Source: Qipengyuania flavescens (GTDB lineage Bacteria > Pseudomonadota > Alphaproteobacteria > Sphingomonadales > Sphingomonadaceae). Taken from it: a DNA stretch of 64,000 nt. Where the stretch lies: the NCBI RefSeq assembly GCF_029688735.1, contig NZ_JARULD010000002.1, positions 310,001 through 374,000 of the forward strand, in the 5' to 3' direction. Below are positions 27,244 through 36,131 of this stretch, in pieces (the first letter of the stretch is position 1; each line of letters begins with the position of its first letter). The position numbers and the translations under genes were made by a program. The notes under the pieces are model-generated. The model saw only the letters and a program-made list of their open reading frames with translations. It did not search any database and was not told where the DNA came from.

Positions 27244-27262
27244 ATGCGAAAAATTTTCGCAT
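27244..27262. promoter_or_regulatory. 19-bp perfect palindrome
   Basis: ATGCGAAAA and TTTTCGCAT flank one central base. It lies 29 nt after the caxA-like gene and 168 nt before the next start. It may be an operator or a short two-way terminator, and nothing in the sequence decides which. Confidence 0.45.
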
Positions 27263-27429
27263 CGCTAATGCATGTTATCGCGCACGTGCATCTCTTAAGA
27301 TATTAAGTTGCGGCAGCCGACCGTAGGACGAACGATCTTACTGTCCCAAACAGCGACAAATTGTCGACCCATCTGTTCGTCCACCCGCTTTTGCGGGGCG
27401 TCGGTTGCGTTCTTTTTCGGGAGGGGCCC

Positions 27430-27666
27430 ATGCCGAGATACGTGTTGCACTACAGGGAAAATCGACACCAGGTCGAACACAAGATTGAATTCCAATCTGT
27501 CTGCCCGGCGAGCGTGCTGGATGTCGTCGCTCGCAAGAAGCAAGGGCTGGACGCCGATCTTTACGAAGACGGTCGGCCTCTATGCCATCTGACCAATCTC
27601 GGTCCGGAAGAGGTGTGGCTGGTGAGCCGGTTCAACGGTGATCGACGAGCTCGATGTGTACGGTGA
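27430..27666 (+). CDS. Small hypothetical protein, 78 residues
   Basis: ATG at 27430 follows a GAGGGG site with good spacing. MPRYVLHYRENRHQVEHKIEFQ is followed by a segment rich in charged residues (DVVARKKQGLDADLYEDGRPL). No family was recognised. Its 3' end overlaps the convergent DUF6894-like gene by 35 bp, unusual for two real genes, so one of the two 3' ends may be misplaced. Both proteins begin MPRY, which may be chance. Confidence 0.5.
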   Translation: MPRYVLHYRENRHQVEHKIEFQSVCPASVLDVVARKKQGLDADLYEDGRPLCHLTNLGPEEVWLVSRFNGDRRARCVR

Positions 27667-27871
27667 AGAGGATGGTCCCATCCTCGTCCCGCGCATCGAC
27701 AGCCAGTCCCTTGCTATCAAGGATCGATGGCTCGTTCTTCAGGATCTCGCCCGCAAATTCGACAGCTGCGACCTGTGCCGCGCGCTGGCTATCGAGTTCC
27801 GTGCCAAGCCGGTCGAACTCGCTCGAATGGTCGTGCAAGTCGAAAAAGTAGCGCGGCATCGAGCTGTCCAT
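27632..27871 (-). CDS. DUF6894-like small protein
   Basis: A 79-residue protein with the short-family pattern MPRYFFDLHDH ... DRLGTELDSQRAAQVAAVEFAGEIL ... VDARDEDGTILFTVHIEL, which fits DUF6894, a group of small alphaproteobacterial proteins of unknown function. AGAAGGAACTATT before ATG 27871 fixes the start. It lies downstream of the broken Crp/Fnr gene on the same strand, after its own ribosome site. Confidence 0.7.
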   Translation of the reverse strand: MDSSMPRYFFDLHDHSSEFDRLGTELDSQRAAQVAAVEFAGEILKNEPSILDSKGLAVDARDEDGTILFTVHIELVDHR

Positions 27872-27934
27872 AATAGTTCCTTCTGTTAAACGCTCGAAGA
27901 TAGATAAGTATTCCGTATTTCCGTGCTGGTTCGA

Positions 27935-28648
27935 TCAACGGCGTTCCAGATGGAGATAGTCGCTGTTGAATTCAGCGATATCCTTTAGCTTGTCGATGTC
28001 GCAAATTTTCAGACGCCGCTGTTCGAATTCGATCAGACCCTCGCTGCGCATGCGCTGAAGGGTTCGATTGACGTGGACCGGTGTAAGTCCGATCGTATCG
28101 CCCAACTGGTTTTGCGTTAGCGGCAGGTGGAATTCGTCGCCGTCTGCAAGCCCGACGATTGTCATGCGTAGCCATAGTTCGCAGAAGATGTGCGCCATGC
28201 GTTCGTAAGCGAAGCGCTGACCCAGATTTGTCAGCCACTGGCGCAGGATCGATTCGTCCACGAGGCTCGACCACCACAAACCTCTCGCGATGCGCGGGCT
28301 CGAATTGAAGGCCTCGAGAATCTGATCTTTGGACACCGCTGCACATTTGAGGTCGCTGAGAGCACCGATTCCGTGATCCATCCGCTTAAGGACGAAGACG
28401 AAGGGATCGCAAATGTCGCCCGGCAGGAGATAGCCGGTAATCTGCCGCTTGCCTTAGGGCAGCAGCTTGTAACGAAAAGCCCACCCTTCCAGCTGAATGA
28501 AGACCTGTTTCGGTGGAGCAGATTCCTCGATCAGATCGTCCCCGGCACTCAGCGTGCGAACATCGGAGCACAGCTCGGTAAGGATCGCGCGATCGTCTCC
28601 ATCCAGATCGGTGAAGCAGCTAAGTCGTCTTTCGAGCGGAGTGCTCAT
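27935..28648 (-). pseudogene. Crp/Fnr-family regulator with an in-frame stop at codon 65
   Basis: One reading frame from ATG 28648 to 27935 encodes a 237-residue Crp/Fnr-type regulator: a cyclic-nucleotide-binding-like barrel (from STPLERRLSCFTDL), a long helix, and a C-terminal winged helix with LPLTQNQLGDTIGLTPVHVNR. It is interrupted by one TAA at 28456-28454, between RYKLLP and GKRQITGYLLPGD. Related proteins usually have an acidic residue there, so GAA or GAG to TAA is a one-base change. The frame is intact on both sides. Either the gene is recently inactivated, the stop is read through, or it is a sequencing error. Confidence 0.8.
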
Positions 28649-28954
28649 TCTCGGTCTTCCCCCCGGATCATGCGCCTTGTTGGTCAAACGCCTGTCCAAT
28701 TCGATCGGTCAGGCGCAATAACAAAAGTTACAGGGCATCGCATTATGCGCGCATTAGATTGACTTTTTGCACTGCAGCATCCACATGGCGGCCATCGAAG
28801 CGCGCTAGCCAGCGTGAAGCGGCGATAGGAGAGACATCCATCGCCCCGGCCGCGCCTCGGTCCAGTTTCCAAGACTTCCCTTTTCACGCGGGTGGTTCCA
28901 ACCCCCGCGCCGCGCGACCCTTGCGTCTGCGCGCCGCATATTTTGCGAGTATTC
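28649..28954. other. Intergenic region between Crp/Fnr gene and helicase
   Basis: 306 bp with no credible coding frame. The left part is AT-richer (AATAACAAAAGTTACAGGG, TTGACTTTTTGC) and probably holds the divergent promoters. The right part is GC-rich and precedes the helicase start without an obvious ribosome site. Confidence 0.6.
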
Positions 28955-30334
28955 ATGACCAAATTCACCGACCTCGGGCTGTCGCAGCCCGTACTCCAGG
29001 CCCTCGACATGAAGGGCTACGACACGCCGACGCCGATCCAGGCGCAGGCCATCCCGCCGGTCCTCGAAGGTCGCGACCTGATGGGCATTGCCCAGACCGG
29101 CACCGGCAAAACCGCGGCTTTCATGCTGCCGAGCATCGACAATCTGCGCGAGGCGGACAACCAGACGCCGTTCAAGTCCTGCCGCATGCTGGTGCTCGCG
29201 CCAACGCGCGAACTCGCCGGACAGATCGCCCAGAGCGCCAAGGATTACGGCGCGATGGCGGGCCTCAAGGTCCAGTCGATCGTCGGCGGCACCTCGGTCA
29301 ACAAGGACCGCAACAAGCTGCATCGCGGCACCGACATCCTCGTCGCTACGCCCGGCCGCCTGCTCGACCTCATCGACCAGAAGGCCTTCACCCTCGACAA
29401 GGTCGAGATCCTCGTCCTCGACGAGGCGGACCAGATGCTGGACCTCGGCTTCATCCACGCGCTGCGCCGCATCAGCCAGCTGGTGCCCGAAGACCGGCAG
29501 ACGCTGTTCTTCAGTGCCACCATGCCCAAGCAGATCCAGGAGCTGGTCGGCAAATATTGCCGCAATCCGGTCAAGGTCAGCGTGACGCCCGAAAGCACCA
29601 CGGCAGAACGGATCGACCAGTATCTCTTCATGGTCCAGCAGGATGAGAAGCAGACGTTGCTCGAGATGATCCTGAAGGAACGCCACGAGGTGCCCGGCAA
29701 GTTCGAGCGTGTGTTGATCTTCGCCCGCACCAAGCATGGCTGCGACCGTATCGTGAAGAAGCTCGGCCAGGCGGGCGTCCCGGCCAATGCCATCCACGGC
29801 AACAAGAGCCAGCCGCAGCGCGAACGCGCGCTCGACGAGTTCAAGCGCGCCAAGACGCCGATCCTCGTCGCGACCGATGTCGCGGCCCGCGGGATCGACA
29901 TTCCCGGCGTCAGCCACGTGCTGAATTACGAGCTGCCCAACGTGCCCGAGCAATACGTCCACCGTATCGGCCGTACCGCGCGTGCAGGCCGCGATGGCGT
30001 GGCGATCGCCTTCTGCGCCGAGGACGAGCGCGATTATCTCAAGGATATCCGCAAGAAGACCGATGCGGAGTTCGAGCGCTTGCCGCTACCGGACAATTTC
30101 CGCGCCGTGGTGGAAGGCGTCGGCCCGACCAAGCGCGAACAGAAACCGCGTCTTGCCAAACCCAAGGTGCGCCCTGCGGGCGGCGCGGCGAAGAAGCCCA
30201 AGCCGAAGCAGAAGCACACCGCGCGCAAAGGCAAGCCCGACGGCGCAGGGCAGGGCCGTCCGCAGGGCGGGAAGCCCGGTGGCGGCCGCAACCGGAACCG
30301 CAATCGCAACCGCTCGCGTGCGGCGCAGGGCTGA
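28955..30334 (+). CDS. rhlE: DEAD-box RNA helicase, RhlE-like
   Basis: A 459-residue ATP-dependent RNA helicase. In order: Q-motif TPTPIQAQAIPP, Walker A AQTGTGKT, PTRELAGQ, TPGRLLDL, DEAD box in VLDEADQML, SAT, then domain 2 with FARTKHGCDRI, VATDVAARGIDIPGVSHV and HRIGRTARAGRDG. The C-terminal 80 residues are basic, ending in an Asn/Arg-rich NRNRNRNRSR tail, typical of RhlE-type proteins that act on structured RNA. The start MTKFTDLGL is preferred although no ribosome site is plain upstream. Confidence 0.92.
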   Translation: MTKFTDLGLSQPVLQALDMKGYDTPTPIQAQAIPPVLEGRDLMGIAQTGTGKTAAFMLPSIDNLREADNQTPFKSCRMLVLAPTRELAGQIAQSAKDYGAMAGLKVQSIVGGTSVNKDRNKLHRGTDILVATPGRLLDLIDQKAFTLDKVEILVLDEADQMLDLGFIHALRRISQLVPEDRQTLFFSATMPKQIQELVGKYCRNPVKVSVTPESTTAERIDQYLFMVQQDEKQTLLEMILKERHEVPGKFERVLIFARTKHGCDRIVKKLGQAGVPANAIHGNKSQPQRERALDEFKRAKTPILVATDVAARGIDIPGVSHVLNYELPNVPEQYVHRIGRTARAGRDGVAIAFCAEDERDYLKDIRKKTDAEFERLPLPDNFRAVVEGVGPTKREQKPRLAKPKVRPAGGAAKKPKPKQKHTARKGKPDGAGQGRPQGGKPGGGRNRNRNRNRSRAAQG

Positions 30335-30400
30335 CCGACTGGACACTCGTGCCCGCCACGCGCAAATATCCTTAGATCTACGGCAGGCTGGAGCTGACTG

Positions 30401-31087
30401 ATGGAATCGGGTTTCAAACCGAAGATAACTCCGATCGACCGCATCCAGGAAAACCTCGTCGCTCGCGTCGAGCGCAAGGCTCTCAACTGGCTATGCGCGC
30501 GGCTGCCGCGGCGGGTTTCGCCCGACATGCTGACCGCTCTGGGCATGGTCGGAGCGGTTCTGGTATTCGTGGGGTATCTTGGAAGCAATGCGGACCGCGA
30601 CTGGCTCTGGCTCGCAGTGGCCGGATATGTGGTTCACTGGTTCGGAGATTCGCTCGACGGCAGTCTGGCGCGTTACCGGAAGATCGAACGCCCGCGATAT
30701 GGCTATTTCCTCGATCATAGCTGCGATGGATTGGCGACGACGCTGCTGGTCGTCGGCATCGGACTAAGCCCCTACGTCGAACTCGAGGTCGCGCTCATCG
30801 CCCTGGCCGGATATCTGCTGATGTCCATTCATGCCTTCCTGTCGGTTCGCGTTCTCGGCGAGCTGCGGCTGTCCTACATGAATGCCGGACCCACCGAGCT
30901 GCGCCTTGTCCTCATCGCGCTGACCCTGGCGATGTATTATGCAGGGCCCGAGGCGCCGATCCTCTGGCAGCTCAACGGTTTCGACCTGTTTGTCGGAGCG
31001 GTAGGCTGCCTGTTGGTGGCGCTGTTCGTCATCCAGACGGTACAGGTCGCAAGGCGACTGGCGGTGGAAGAACCGCCGCGAAATTGA
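30401..31087 (+). CDS. CDP-alcohol phosphatidyltransferase family protein
   Basis: A 228-residue membrane enzyme with about six helices. The catalytic motif reads GDSLDGSLARYRKIERPRYGYFLDHSCD: the DG..AR..G...D...D pattern that binds CDP and metal, with nine rather than eight residues between AR and G. This group makes phospholipids by displacing CMP from CDP-diacylglycerol or a CDP-alcohol. The acceptor (glycerol-phosphate, inositol-phosphate, choline or other) cannot be read from the motif. It follows the helicase by 66 nt. Confidence 0.85.
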   Translation: MESGFKPKITPIDRIQENLVARVERKALNWLCARLPRRVSPDMLTALGMVGAVLVFVGYLGSNADRDWLWLAVAGYVVHWFGDSLDGSLARYRKIERPRYGYFLDHSCDGLATTLLVVGIGLSPYVELEVALIALAGYLLMSIHAFLSVRVLGELRLSYMNAGPTELRLVLIALTLAMYYAGPEAPILWQLNGFDLFVGAVGCLLVALFVIQTVQVARRLAVEEPPRN

Positions 31088-31214
31088 CGCTGCCTCTCGG
31101 TCTGTCGAAACGAAATGGCCGTCTATCCCAATTTCCGGCGTGGCTGCCTTTAGCGAGAGACCGGCGCAGAGATAACATCATCCCGCGCCGCCGCCGGAGC
31201 CGCATTGGCACGGG

Positions 31215-32297
31215 TCAATTGGGAACGGCTTCCATCTCCGGAGAGGCTATGCGCAGCCGCGCGAAGGCTTCGGGCATCGTTTCGGCCAGCCAGTCGAGCA
31301 TGCCTTCGCGAATGTCACAGCGCAAATCGAACAGCGCGGAGGAATCCTTGGCGCTCATCAACAGACGGACCTCGATCGCATCCCGCATTGTCTCGGTGAC
31401 CTGCGCCACCTGAACGCGTCCGTCCCAAAGGGCGTTCGCGTTGATCTGCCGTTCGAATTCGGCCCGGATCGGCGCAATCTTCGTCGCGGGGTCGAGGTAG
31501 AGCATCACCGAGCCGAGCAGCTGAGCGGTCTTCTTCGTCCAGTTCTGAAATGCGTCTTCGAGAAAACGCATGGTTGGCACGATCAGTCGCCGTTCGTCCC
31601 AGATTTTCACCACGACATAGGTGGTGCGGATGTCCTCGATCCGGCCCCACTCGCCCTCGATGATGACGACGTCGTCGATATTGATCGGCTCGGTCAGTGC
31701 CATCTGCGCCCCGGCGATCAATGACTTGAGCGCGGGTTGCGCCGCCGCCCCAACCGCAAGACCCGCCAGCCCCGCCGATGCGACAAGCGTTACGCCGATA
31801 TCGCGGACGCCGGGGATCGAAAGCAGCATCAACCCCACGGTCACGAAGACGATGATGAAAGTGACGATCCGGCTGAGCATGGTCAGCCGTGTGCGCCGTC
31901 GCCGGGCGGCAAGATTGTCTGCCACGGTGATGTCGGCGCGCAGTTTCATCGCCTCCACCAGTGCGTGCAGGGTTGCCAGTGCGATCCAGCCGATCAGTGC
32001 AGGCATTATGAAGCCAGCAAGTTTTTGCCAAATCGCTTCGAAAGCGGGAATCTCGCGCGCGGTTATAACCAGGGCTAGCGCAATCAACGCTACCCGCGTC
32101 GGCATCGCCAGCCGTCTGACAAGCATATTGTCGGATTCGCTGTTCGACGATCTGGCGAAGCGGCGCAGCAGGCGGAAGGCCAGCCAGTGGACGGCAAGCG
32201 CCACCGCGGTCGCCGCAGCGGCGAAAGCGAGGTAGTTCCACGGATAGGGCAGGAACTCGGCTCCACCGTCGATAATTTCGGCAATCGGTTGCTTCAT
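31215..32297 (-). CDS. MscS-family mechanosensitive channel
   Basis: A 360-residue membrane protein: four N-terminal helices, then the pore helix region GVTLVASAGLAGLAVGAAAQPALKSL with Gly/Ala packing, and the beta domain EPINIDDVVIIEGEWGRIEDIRTTYVVVKIWDERRLIVPTMRFLE. This is the MscS core, here with extra N-terminal helices as in YbdG/YnaI-type paralogues. Such channels release solutes on hypo-osmotic shock. It diverges from gor with a 178-nt space. Confidence 0.9.
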   Translation of the reverse strand: MKQPIAEIIDGGAEFLPYPWNYLAFAAAATAVALAVHWLAFRLLRRFARSSNSESDNMLVRRLAMPTRVALIALALVITAREIPAFEAIWQKLAGFIMPALIGWIALATLHALVEAMKLRADITVADNLAARRRRTRLTMLSRIVTFIIVFVTVGLMLLSIPGVRDIGVTLVASAGLAGLAVGAAAQPALKSLIAGAQMALTEPINIDDVVIIEGEWGRIEDIRTTYVVVKIWDERRLIVPTMRFLEDAFQNWTKKTAQLLGSVMLYLDPATKIAPIRAEFERQINANALWDGRVQVAQVTETMRDAIEVRLLMSAKDSSALFDLRCDIREGMLDWLAETMPEAFARLRIASPEMEAVPN

Positions 32298-32475
32298 GCT
32301 GTCTCCCGATGTGTTGCGGGTTCGGGCAGCATCCCCTCCCAGAGACTATCGTTGCAATGGATCGCACAGGCTTGCGGTTCCCCTGCGCAGCGGCACGGAA
32401 CGGATCGGGTAAGGCCCTTGTGCTGTTCACCCGAAAGCCCCAATTGCACCGGCGAACAGAGATTGGAGACAGATT

Positions 32476-33840
32476 TTGGCGACAGAACCCGGCGGCGAAT
32501 ACGATTTCGACCTCTTTACTATCGGTGCGGGTTCGGGCGGGGTGCGCGCATCGCGCGTGTCCGCCGCACACGGAGCGAAGGTGGCGATCGCGGAGGAGCA
32601 CCGGGTCGGTGGCACCTGCGTTATTCGCGGGTGCGTGCCCAAGAAGATGCTCGTCTACGGCGCGCATTTCGCCGAGGATCTGGAAGATTGCCAGCGCTTC
32701 GGCTGGGAAATCGGCGAGCGCAAGTTCGACTGGAAGACCTTGCGCGACAATGTCCTCGACGACGTGACGCGGATCGAGGGTGCCTATACCGACACGCTCG
32801 AGAACCATGACGTCTCCATCTTCAAGGAACGTGCCGAAATCACCGGCCCGCACGAGATCACGCTGGCGAGCGGCAAGACCGTCACCGCGAAATACATCCT
32901 GATCGCCACCGGCGCGCGCCCGCGCATGCCCGAATGCCAGGGGGCGGAGCATGCCATCAGCTCCAACGAGGCTTTCCACCTCGACGCGCTCCCGGAAAAG
33001 ATCATCATCGCGGGTGGCGGCTACATCGCCAACGAGTTCGCCGGTATCTTCAACGAGTTCGGCTGCGATGTGCACATCGTCAATCGCGGCGACCGCCTGC
33101 TGCGCAGTTACGACGAGGCTGTGCGCGACCGGCTGCTGCAGATCAGCACGATGAAGGGGATCAAGTTCCGCTTCAACACGACTTTCGAATACATCAAGCC
33201 ATGCGACGAGGGCGGATACTTCGTGAAGATGTCCGATTGCGACGAGGAGAAGGCCGACCTCGTCATGTTCGCCGTGGGGCGGATTCCGAACACGGAAGGA
33301 CTCGGCCTCGACACGGCGGGCGTGGAGCTGGGCGATGGCGGCGAGGTCAAGGTCGACCGCTTCAGCAAGACCAATGTCGATCACATTTATGCCGTCGGCG
33401 ACGTGACCGACCGCGTGCAGCTGACCCCGGTTGCCATCCGCGAGGGCCAGGCCTTCGCCGACACCGTTTTTGGCGGGCACGATCCGGTCGCGGTCGACCA
33501 CAGCTGTATCCCCAGCGCCGTCTTCAGCCACCCGCCGATCGCGGCGGTCGGAATGACCGAAGGCGAGGCGAAGAATGCGCTTGGCAGCGTGAAGGTCTAT
33601 CTCTCCGATTTCCGGCCGATGAAGAATGTTCTGGCGGGCCGCAACGAGCGCAGCCTGATGAAGATGGTCTGCGACGGCGATAGCGGCAAGATCGTCGGCA
33701 TCCACATGATCGCTCCCGAAGCGCCGGAAATGATGCAAGCCGCCGCGATCGCGGTGAAGGCGGGTCTTACGAAGGCCGATTTCGATGCGACCACCGCGAT
33801 CCACCCGACCATGGCGGAAGAGCTGGTGTTGATGCGCTAG
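32476..33840 (+). CDS. gor: Glutathione-disulfide reductase
   Basis: A 454-residue FAD/NADPH enzyme reducing glutathione disulfide. GAGSGGVRA (17-25) is the FAD loop; the redox pair is C48 and C53 in GGTCVIRGCVPKK. GGGYIANEFAGIF binds NADPH, and the C-terminal AIHPTMAEE carries the His-Glu pair that finishes the active site across the dimer. The start is TTG at 32476, after GGAGA. Together with two GST-fold genes it points to active glutathione metabolism. Confidence 0.93.
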   Translation: MATEPGGEYDFDLFTIGAGSGGVRASRVSAAHGAKVAIAEEHRVGGTCVIRGCVPKKMLVYGAHFAEDLEDCQRFGWEIGERKFDWKTLRDNVLDDVTRIEGAYTDTLENHDVSIFKERAEITGPHEITLASGKTVTAKYILIATGARPRMPECQGAEHAISSNEAFHLDALPEKIIIAGGGYIANEFAGIFNEFGCDVHIVNRGDRLLRSYDEAVRDRLLQISTMKGIKFRFNTTFEYIKPCDEGGYFVKMSDCDEEKADLVMFAVGRIPNTEGLGLDTAGVELGDGGEVKVDRFSKTNVDHIYAVGDVTDRVQLTPVAIREGQAFADTVFGGHDPVAVDHSCIPSAVFSHPPIAAVGMTEGEAKNALGSVKVYLSDFRPMKNVLAGRNERSLMKMVCDGDSGKIVGIHMIAPEAPEMMQAAAIAVKAGLTKADFDATTAIHPTMAEELVLMR

Positions 33841-34946
33841 GCGAAGCGACCCGGCGATAGCTGTTCCGGCGTCACGCCAACAGTCTGCAATTCCTCCGGC
33901 CATTTCGCGCCGGTCGCCAGTGCTTCGGCGGCGAGCGCCATTGCAGGCGAGGTCTGCAAGCCGAAGCCGCCTTGTCCGGCCAGCCAGAAGAAGCCCGGAG
34001 CTTGCGGATCGAAGCCGCAGACCGGCAACCGGTCGGGCGTGAAGGTCCTGAGGCCGGCCCACTTGCTCGCGAGGCGAGGGATGGCGAGCGTCGTCGCCTG
34101 CTCGACGCGCCAAGCGGCAAGGGCGATATCCTCCTCTTCTGGCTGCGCATCGCACGGGTCCGACGGATGCTCGTCCATCGGGCAGGCCAGCAGGCGGCCG
34201 CGCCCTTCCGGCTCGATGTAGAAGCTGGGACCGACCGTCTTGGTGAAGGGCCATGCCGAGACGTCCATGCCATCGGGCACATCGAAGGTAATGACCGTGC
34301 GCCGCAGCGGCACGAGGCCGAGAGGAGCGATGCCCGCCAGCCGCGCGATTGCGTCGGCCCAGGCCCCGGCGGCGTTGACCACGACCTTCGCTGAGTAGCT
34401 GTTGACCGACGTATCGACGATCCAAGCCGCGCCGTCGTGACGCAGCGACGTTACCGGCGATTGTGTCGCGATCTCGCCTCCTGCCGCGAGCAAGGCGTGC
34501 CTGTGCCCTTCGAGCAGCGCGTGGGCATCGAGTTTGCGACCGGCTTCGTCCAGCAGCGCGCCGATGATCCCGTTCTTGCCTTCGCGGAGCACAGGCACGA
34601 GCGAGCGCGCCTCGTCCGAGGATAGCCGCCGCAAGTCCGGCTGCCATTCGCGATAGCCGGCCTCGACGCGGTCGAGATCGCTCTCCTGCCCCTCCAAGGC
34701 GATGAACAGCGCGGGGTGCCTGCGCGCTCCCGGTTCCTCGAGCAGCGGCAGGCTCGCTGCGGTGAGCGCGCGCACCAGCGGGGCATCCATGTCGAAATGC
34801 GCGAAGGCGGCACTGCGGCCCGAGGAGTGTACGCCGGGAGAACCCTCCGCCTCGCAAACTACTACGCGGCCATGCTGCGCCAGCCGCGCGGCAGCGGAGA
34901 GGCCTGCGATGCCCGCTCCGATCACGAGGAAGTCGACCGTCTGCAT
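33837..34946 (-). CDS. FAD-dependent amino acid oxidase (DAO family)
   Basis: A 369-residue DAO-type flavoprotein. The N-terminal dinucleotide loop is DFLVIGAGIAGLSAAARLA, the adenine-binding acid is in VVVCEAEG, and the C-terminal FAD contact is WLAGQGGFGLQTSPAMALAAE. It is related to glycine oxidase / D-amino acid dehydrogenase and similar enzymes; the substrate is unclear. The start at 34946 (MQTVDFLVIG) is fixed by the fold; the 84 residues upstream of it in the open frame lie over the tspO promoter region. It converges on gor with overlapping stops. Confidence 0.88.
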   Translation of the reverse strand: MQTVDFLVIGAGIAGLSAAARLAQHGRVVVCEAEGSPGVHSSGRSAAFAHFDMDAPLVRALTAASLPLLEEPGARRHPALFIALEGQESDLDRVEAGYREWQPDLRRLSSDEARSLVPVLREGKNGIIGALLDEAGRKLDAHALLEGHRHALLAAGGEIATQSPVTSLRHDGAAWIVDTSVNSYSAKVVVNAAGAWADAIARLAGIAPLGLVPLRRTVITFDVPDGMDVSAWPFTKTVGPSFYIEPEGRGRLLACPMDEHPSDPCDAQPEEEDIALAAWRVEQATTLAIPRLASKWAGLRTFTPDRLPVCGFDPQAPGFFWLAGQGGFGLQTSPAMALAAEALATGAKWPEELQTVGVTPEQLSPGRFA

Positions 34947-35097
34947 GATCTGCGCACGATAGGCCGCTATAGCGGTGTCGCATAGCGCCAGCCTAGCCCA
35001 ATCGCACCGGATCGGGACGAAGCGGCGCCGCGCATTGCGCCTGCGGGCATGGCTCGCCACAACCTGCTCAACGATTCGCCGATTTCGGGGAGATTGC

Positions 35098-35649
35098 ATG
35101 AACACGCTGGCTTCGCGCGGACAATTGCGCGCGAGTTTCATTCGCTGGGCGCTCTTTACCGTGCCGCTGGTTTTCCTGCTGGGCTTCCTTAGCGGCATGG
35201 TCGGCAGCCCGGATTCGGCCTGGTTCCAGTCGCTTGAAAAGCCTGCGATCTATCCCGAGCCCAAGTGGTTCGGCATCGTCTGGTCGGTGCTCTATGTGAT
35301 GATCGGCCTTGCCGTCGCCATGGTCGCCTCGGCCTGGGGCGCGCGGGGCCGCACGGCAGCCTTGTGGATGTTCGCTGCGCATTTCGTGCTCAATCTTGCG
35401 TGGACGCCGGTGTTTTTCGGGGCCCAGCAGATCACGGGGGCACTGGTGGTCATCGCATTGATGGCGGTCACGCTGGTGGCAGTGATCGGTCTGTTCTGGA
35501 AAGTCCGCAAAGCGGCAGGACTGCTGCTGCTGCCCTATCTGGCCTGGGTGTTGTTTGCCGGGGTGCTCAACTTCCAGTTCCTGCAGCTGAACCCCGATGG
35601 TGGAGCCGCCGCGAAAGACAGCGGCGCGGTCGAGCGGGTGAGAATTTAG
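35098..35649 (+). CDS. tspO: TspO/MBR family tryptophan-rich sensor
   Basis: A 183-residue five-helix membrane protein. The motif KPAIYPEPKWFGIVWSVLYVMIGLA and the stretch NLAWTPVFF are TspO signatures, and the second half holds LLPYLAWVLFAGVLNFQFLQLN. TspO binds porphyrins and in Alphaproteobacteria tunes tetrapyrrole and photosynthesis gene expression. GGGGAGA precedes the ATG at 35098. A T-run after the stop has no stem before it. Confidence 0.92.
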   Translation: MNTLASRGQLRASFIRWALFTVPLVFLLGFLSGMVGSPDSAWFQSLEKPAIYPEPKWFGIVWSVLYVMIGLAVAMVASAWGARGRTAALWMFAAHFVLNLAWTPVFFGAQQITGALVVIALMAVTLVAVIGLFWKVRKAAGLLLLPYLAWVLFAGVLNFQFLQLNPDGGAAAKDSGAVERVRI

Positions 35650-35691
35650 TCTTTTTTTTGCGTGCGTGCCGGACAACCGTCCGGCCCTTGC

Positions 35692-35803
35692 GGCGGTACC
35701 AGCCCACACCCCCACCCGGCCACCCACGGCACGGTATTTTATGGGTGGCCGGGGGGGGGTGTGGGCTGGTGCCGCAAGCCTTCGACGGATGTCGAGGGCG
35801 CAC
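35692..35803. repeat. Long inverted repeat plus REP-like hairpin
   Basis: Two 34-nt arms (35693-35726 and 35742-35775) match as inverted repeats with two differences, around a 15-nt centre. They are rich in CCACCC/GGGTGG. Directly after them comes GCAAGCC, a hairpin with a GGAT loop (TCGAC-GGAT-GTCGA) and GGGCGCACCC. The same arrangement recurs at 58481-58716. Confidence 0.85.
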
Positions 35804-35853
35804 CCAACAAAGAACTCTAGACAAACTCGTGCCCACCAACCATCTGCATCCCC

Positions 35854-36099
35854 ATGCAATCCAAGAACCCCCTCGTCGCCGATTTCGTCAAACTCGCCAA
35901 CTCGGCGGCCGGTACCTTGGCCGGCATGGGCCGCGAAGCGCGCGATGCGGCGCGGGAGCGGGCGAAGGAAACCTTCGGCGGGATGGATTTCGTCAGCCGC
36001 GAGGAATTCGATGCGGTCAAGATGATGGCCAGCAAGGCCCGCGAAGAAGCGGAAGACCTGAAAGCCCGCGTGGCGGCTCTGGAAGCCAAGGCGAAGTGA
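35854..36099 (+). CDS. ubiK: Accessory factor UbiK family protein (BMFP)
   Basis: An 81-residue helical protein. Residues 1-45 hold an amphipathic region (PLVADFVKLANSAAGTLAGMGREARD), and VSREEFDAVKMMASKAREEAEDLKARVAALEAK forms the C-terminal coiled coil. This matches the BMFP family, including UbiK, which assists the ubiquinone-synthesis complex and associates with membranes. It is followed by recO after 32 nt. Confidence 0.85.
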   Translation: MQSKNPLVADFVKLANSAAGTLAGMGREARDAARERAKETFGGMDFVSREEFDAVKMMASKAREEAEDLKARVAALEAKAK

Positions 36100-36131
36100 T
36101 CGTCGCCCCTGCCATCAGGTAGGGGACGGGA

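Noticed and set aside
31315-34983. A 1222-codon minus-strand open frame over mscS, gor and neighbours
   Set aside because: It runs antisense or out of frame to well-supported genes and has only Arg/Ala/Gly-rich low-complexity sequence, an effect of high GC.
35652-35659. Run of eight T after tspO as a terminator
   Set aside because: No stem precedes it; the hairpin GCCGGAC/GTCCGGC comes after the T-run, the wrong order for an intrinsic terminator on this strand.
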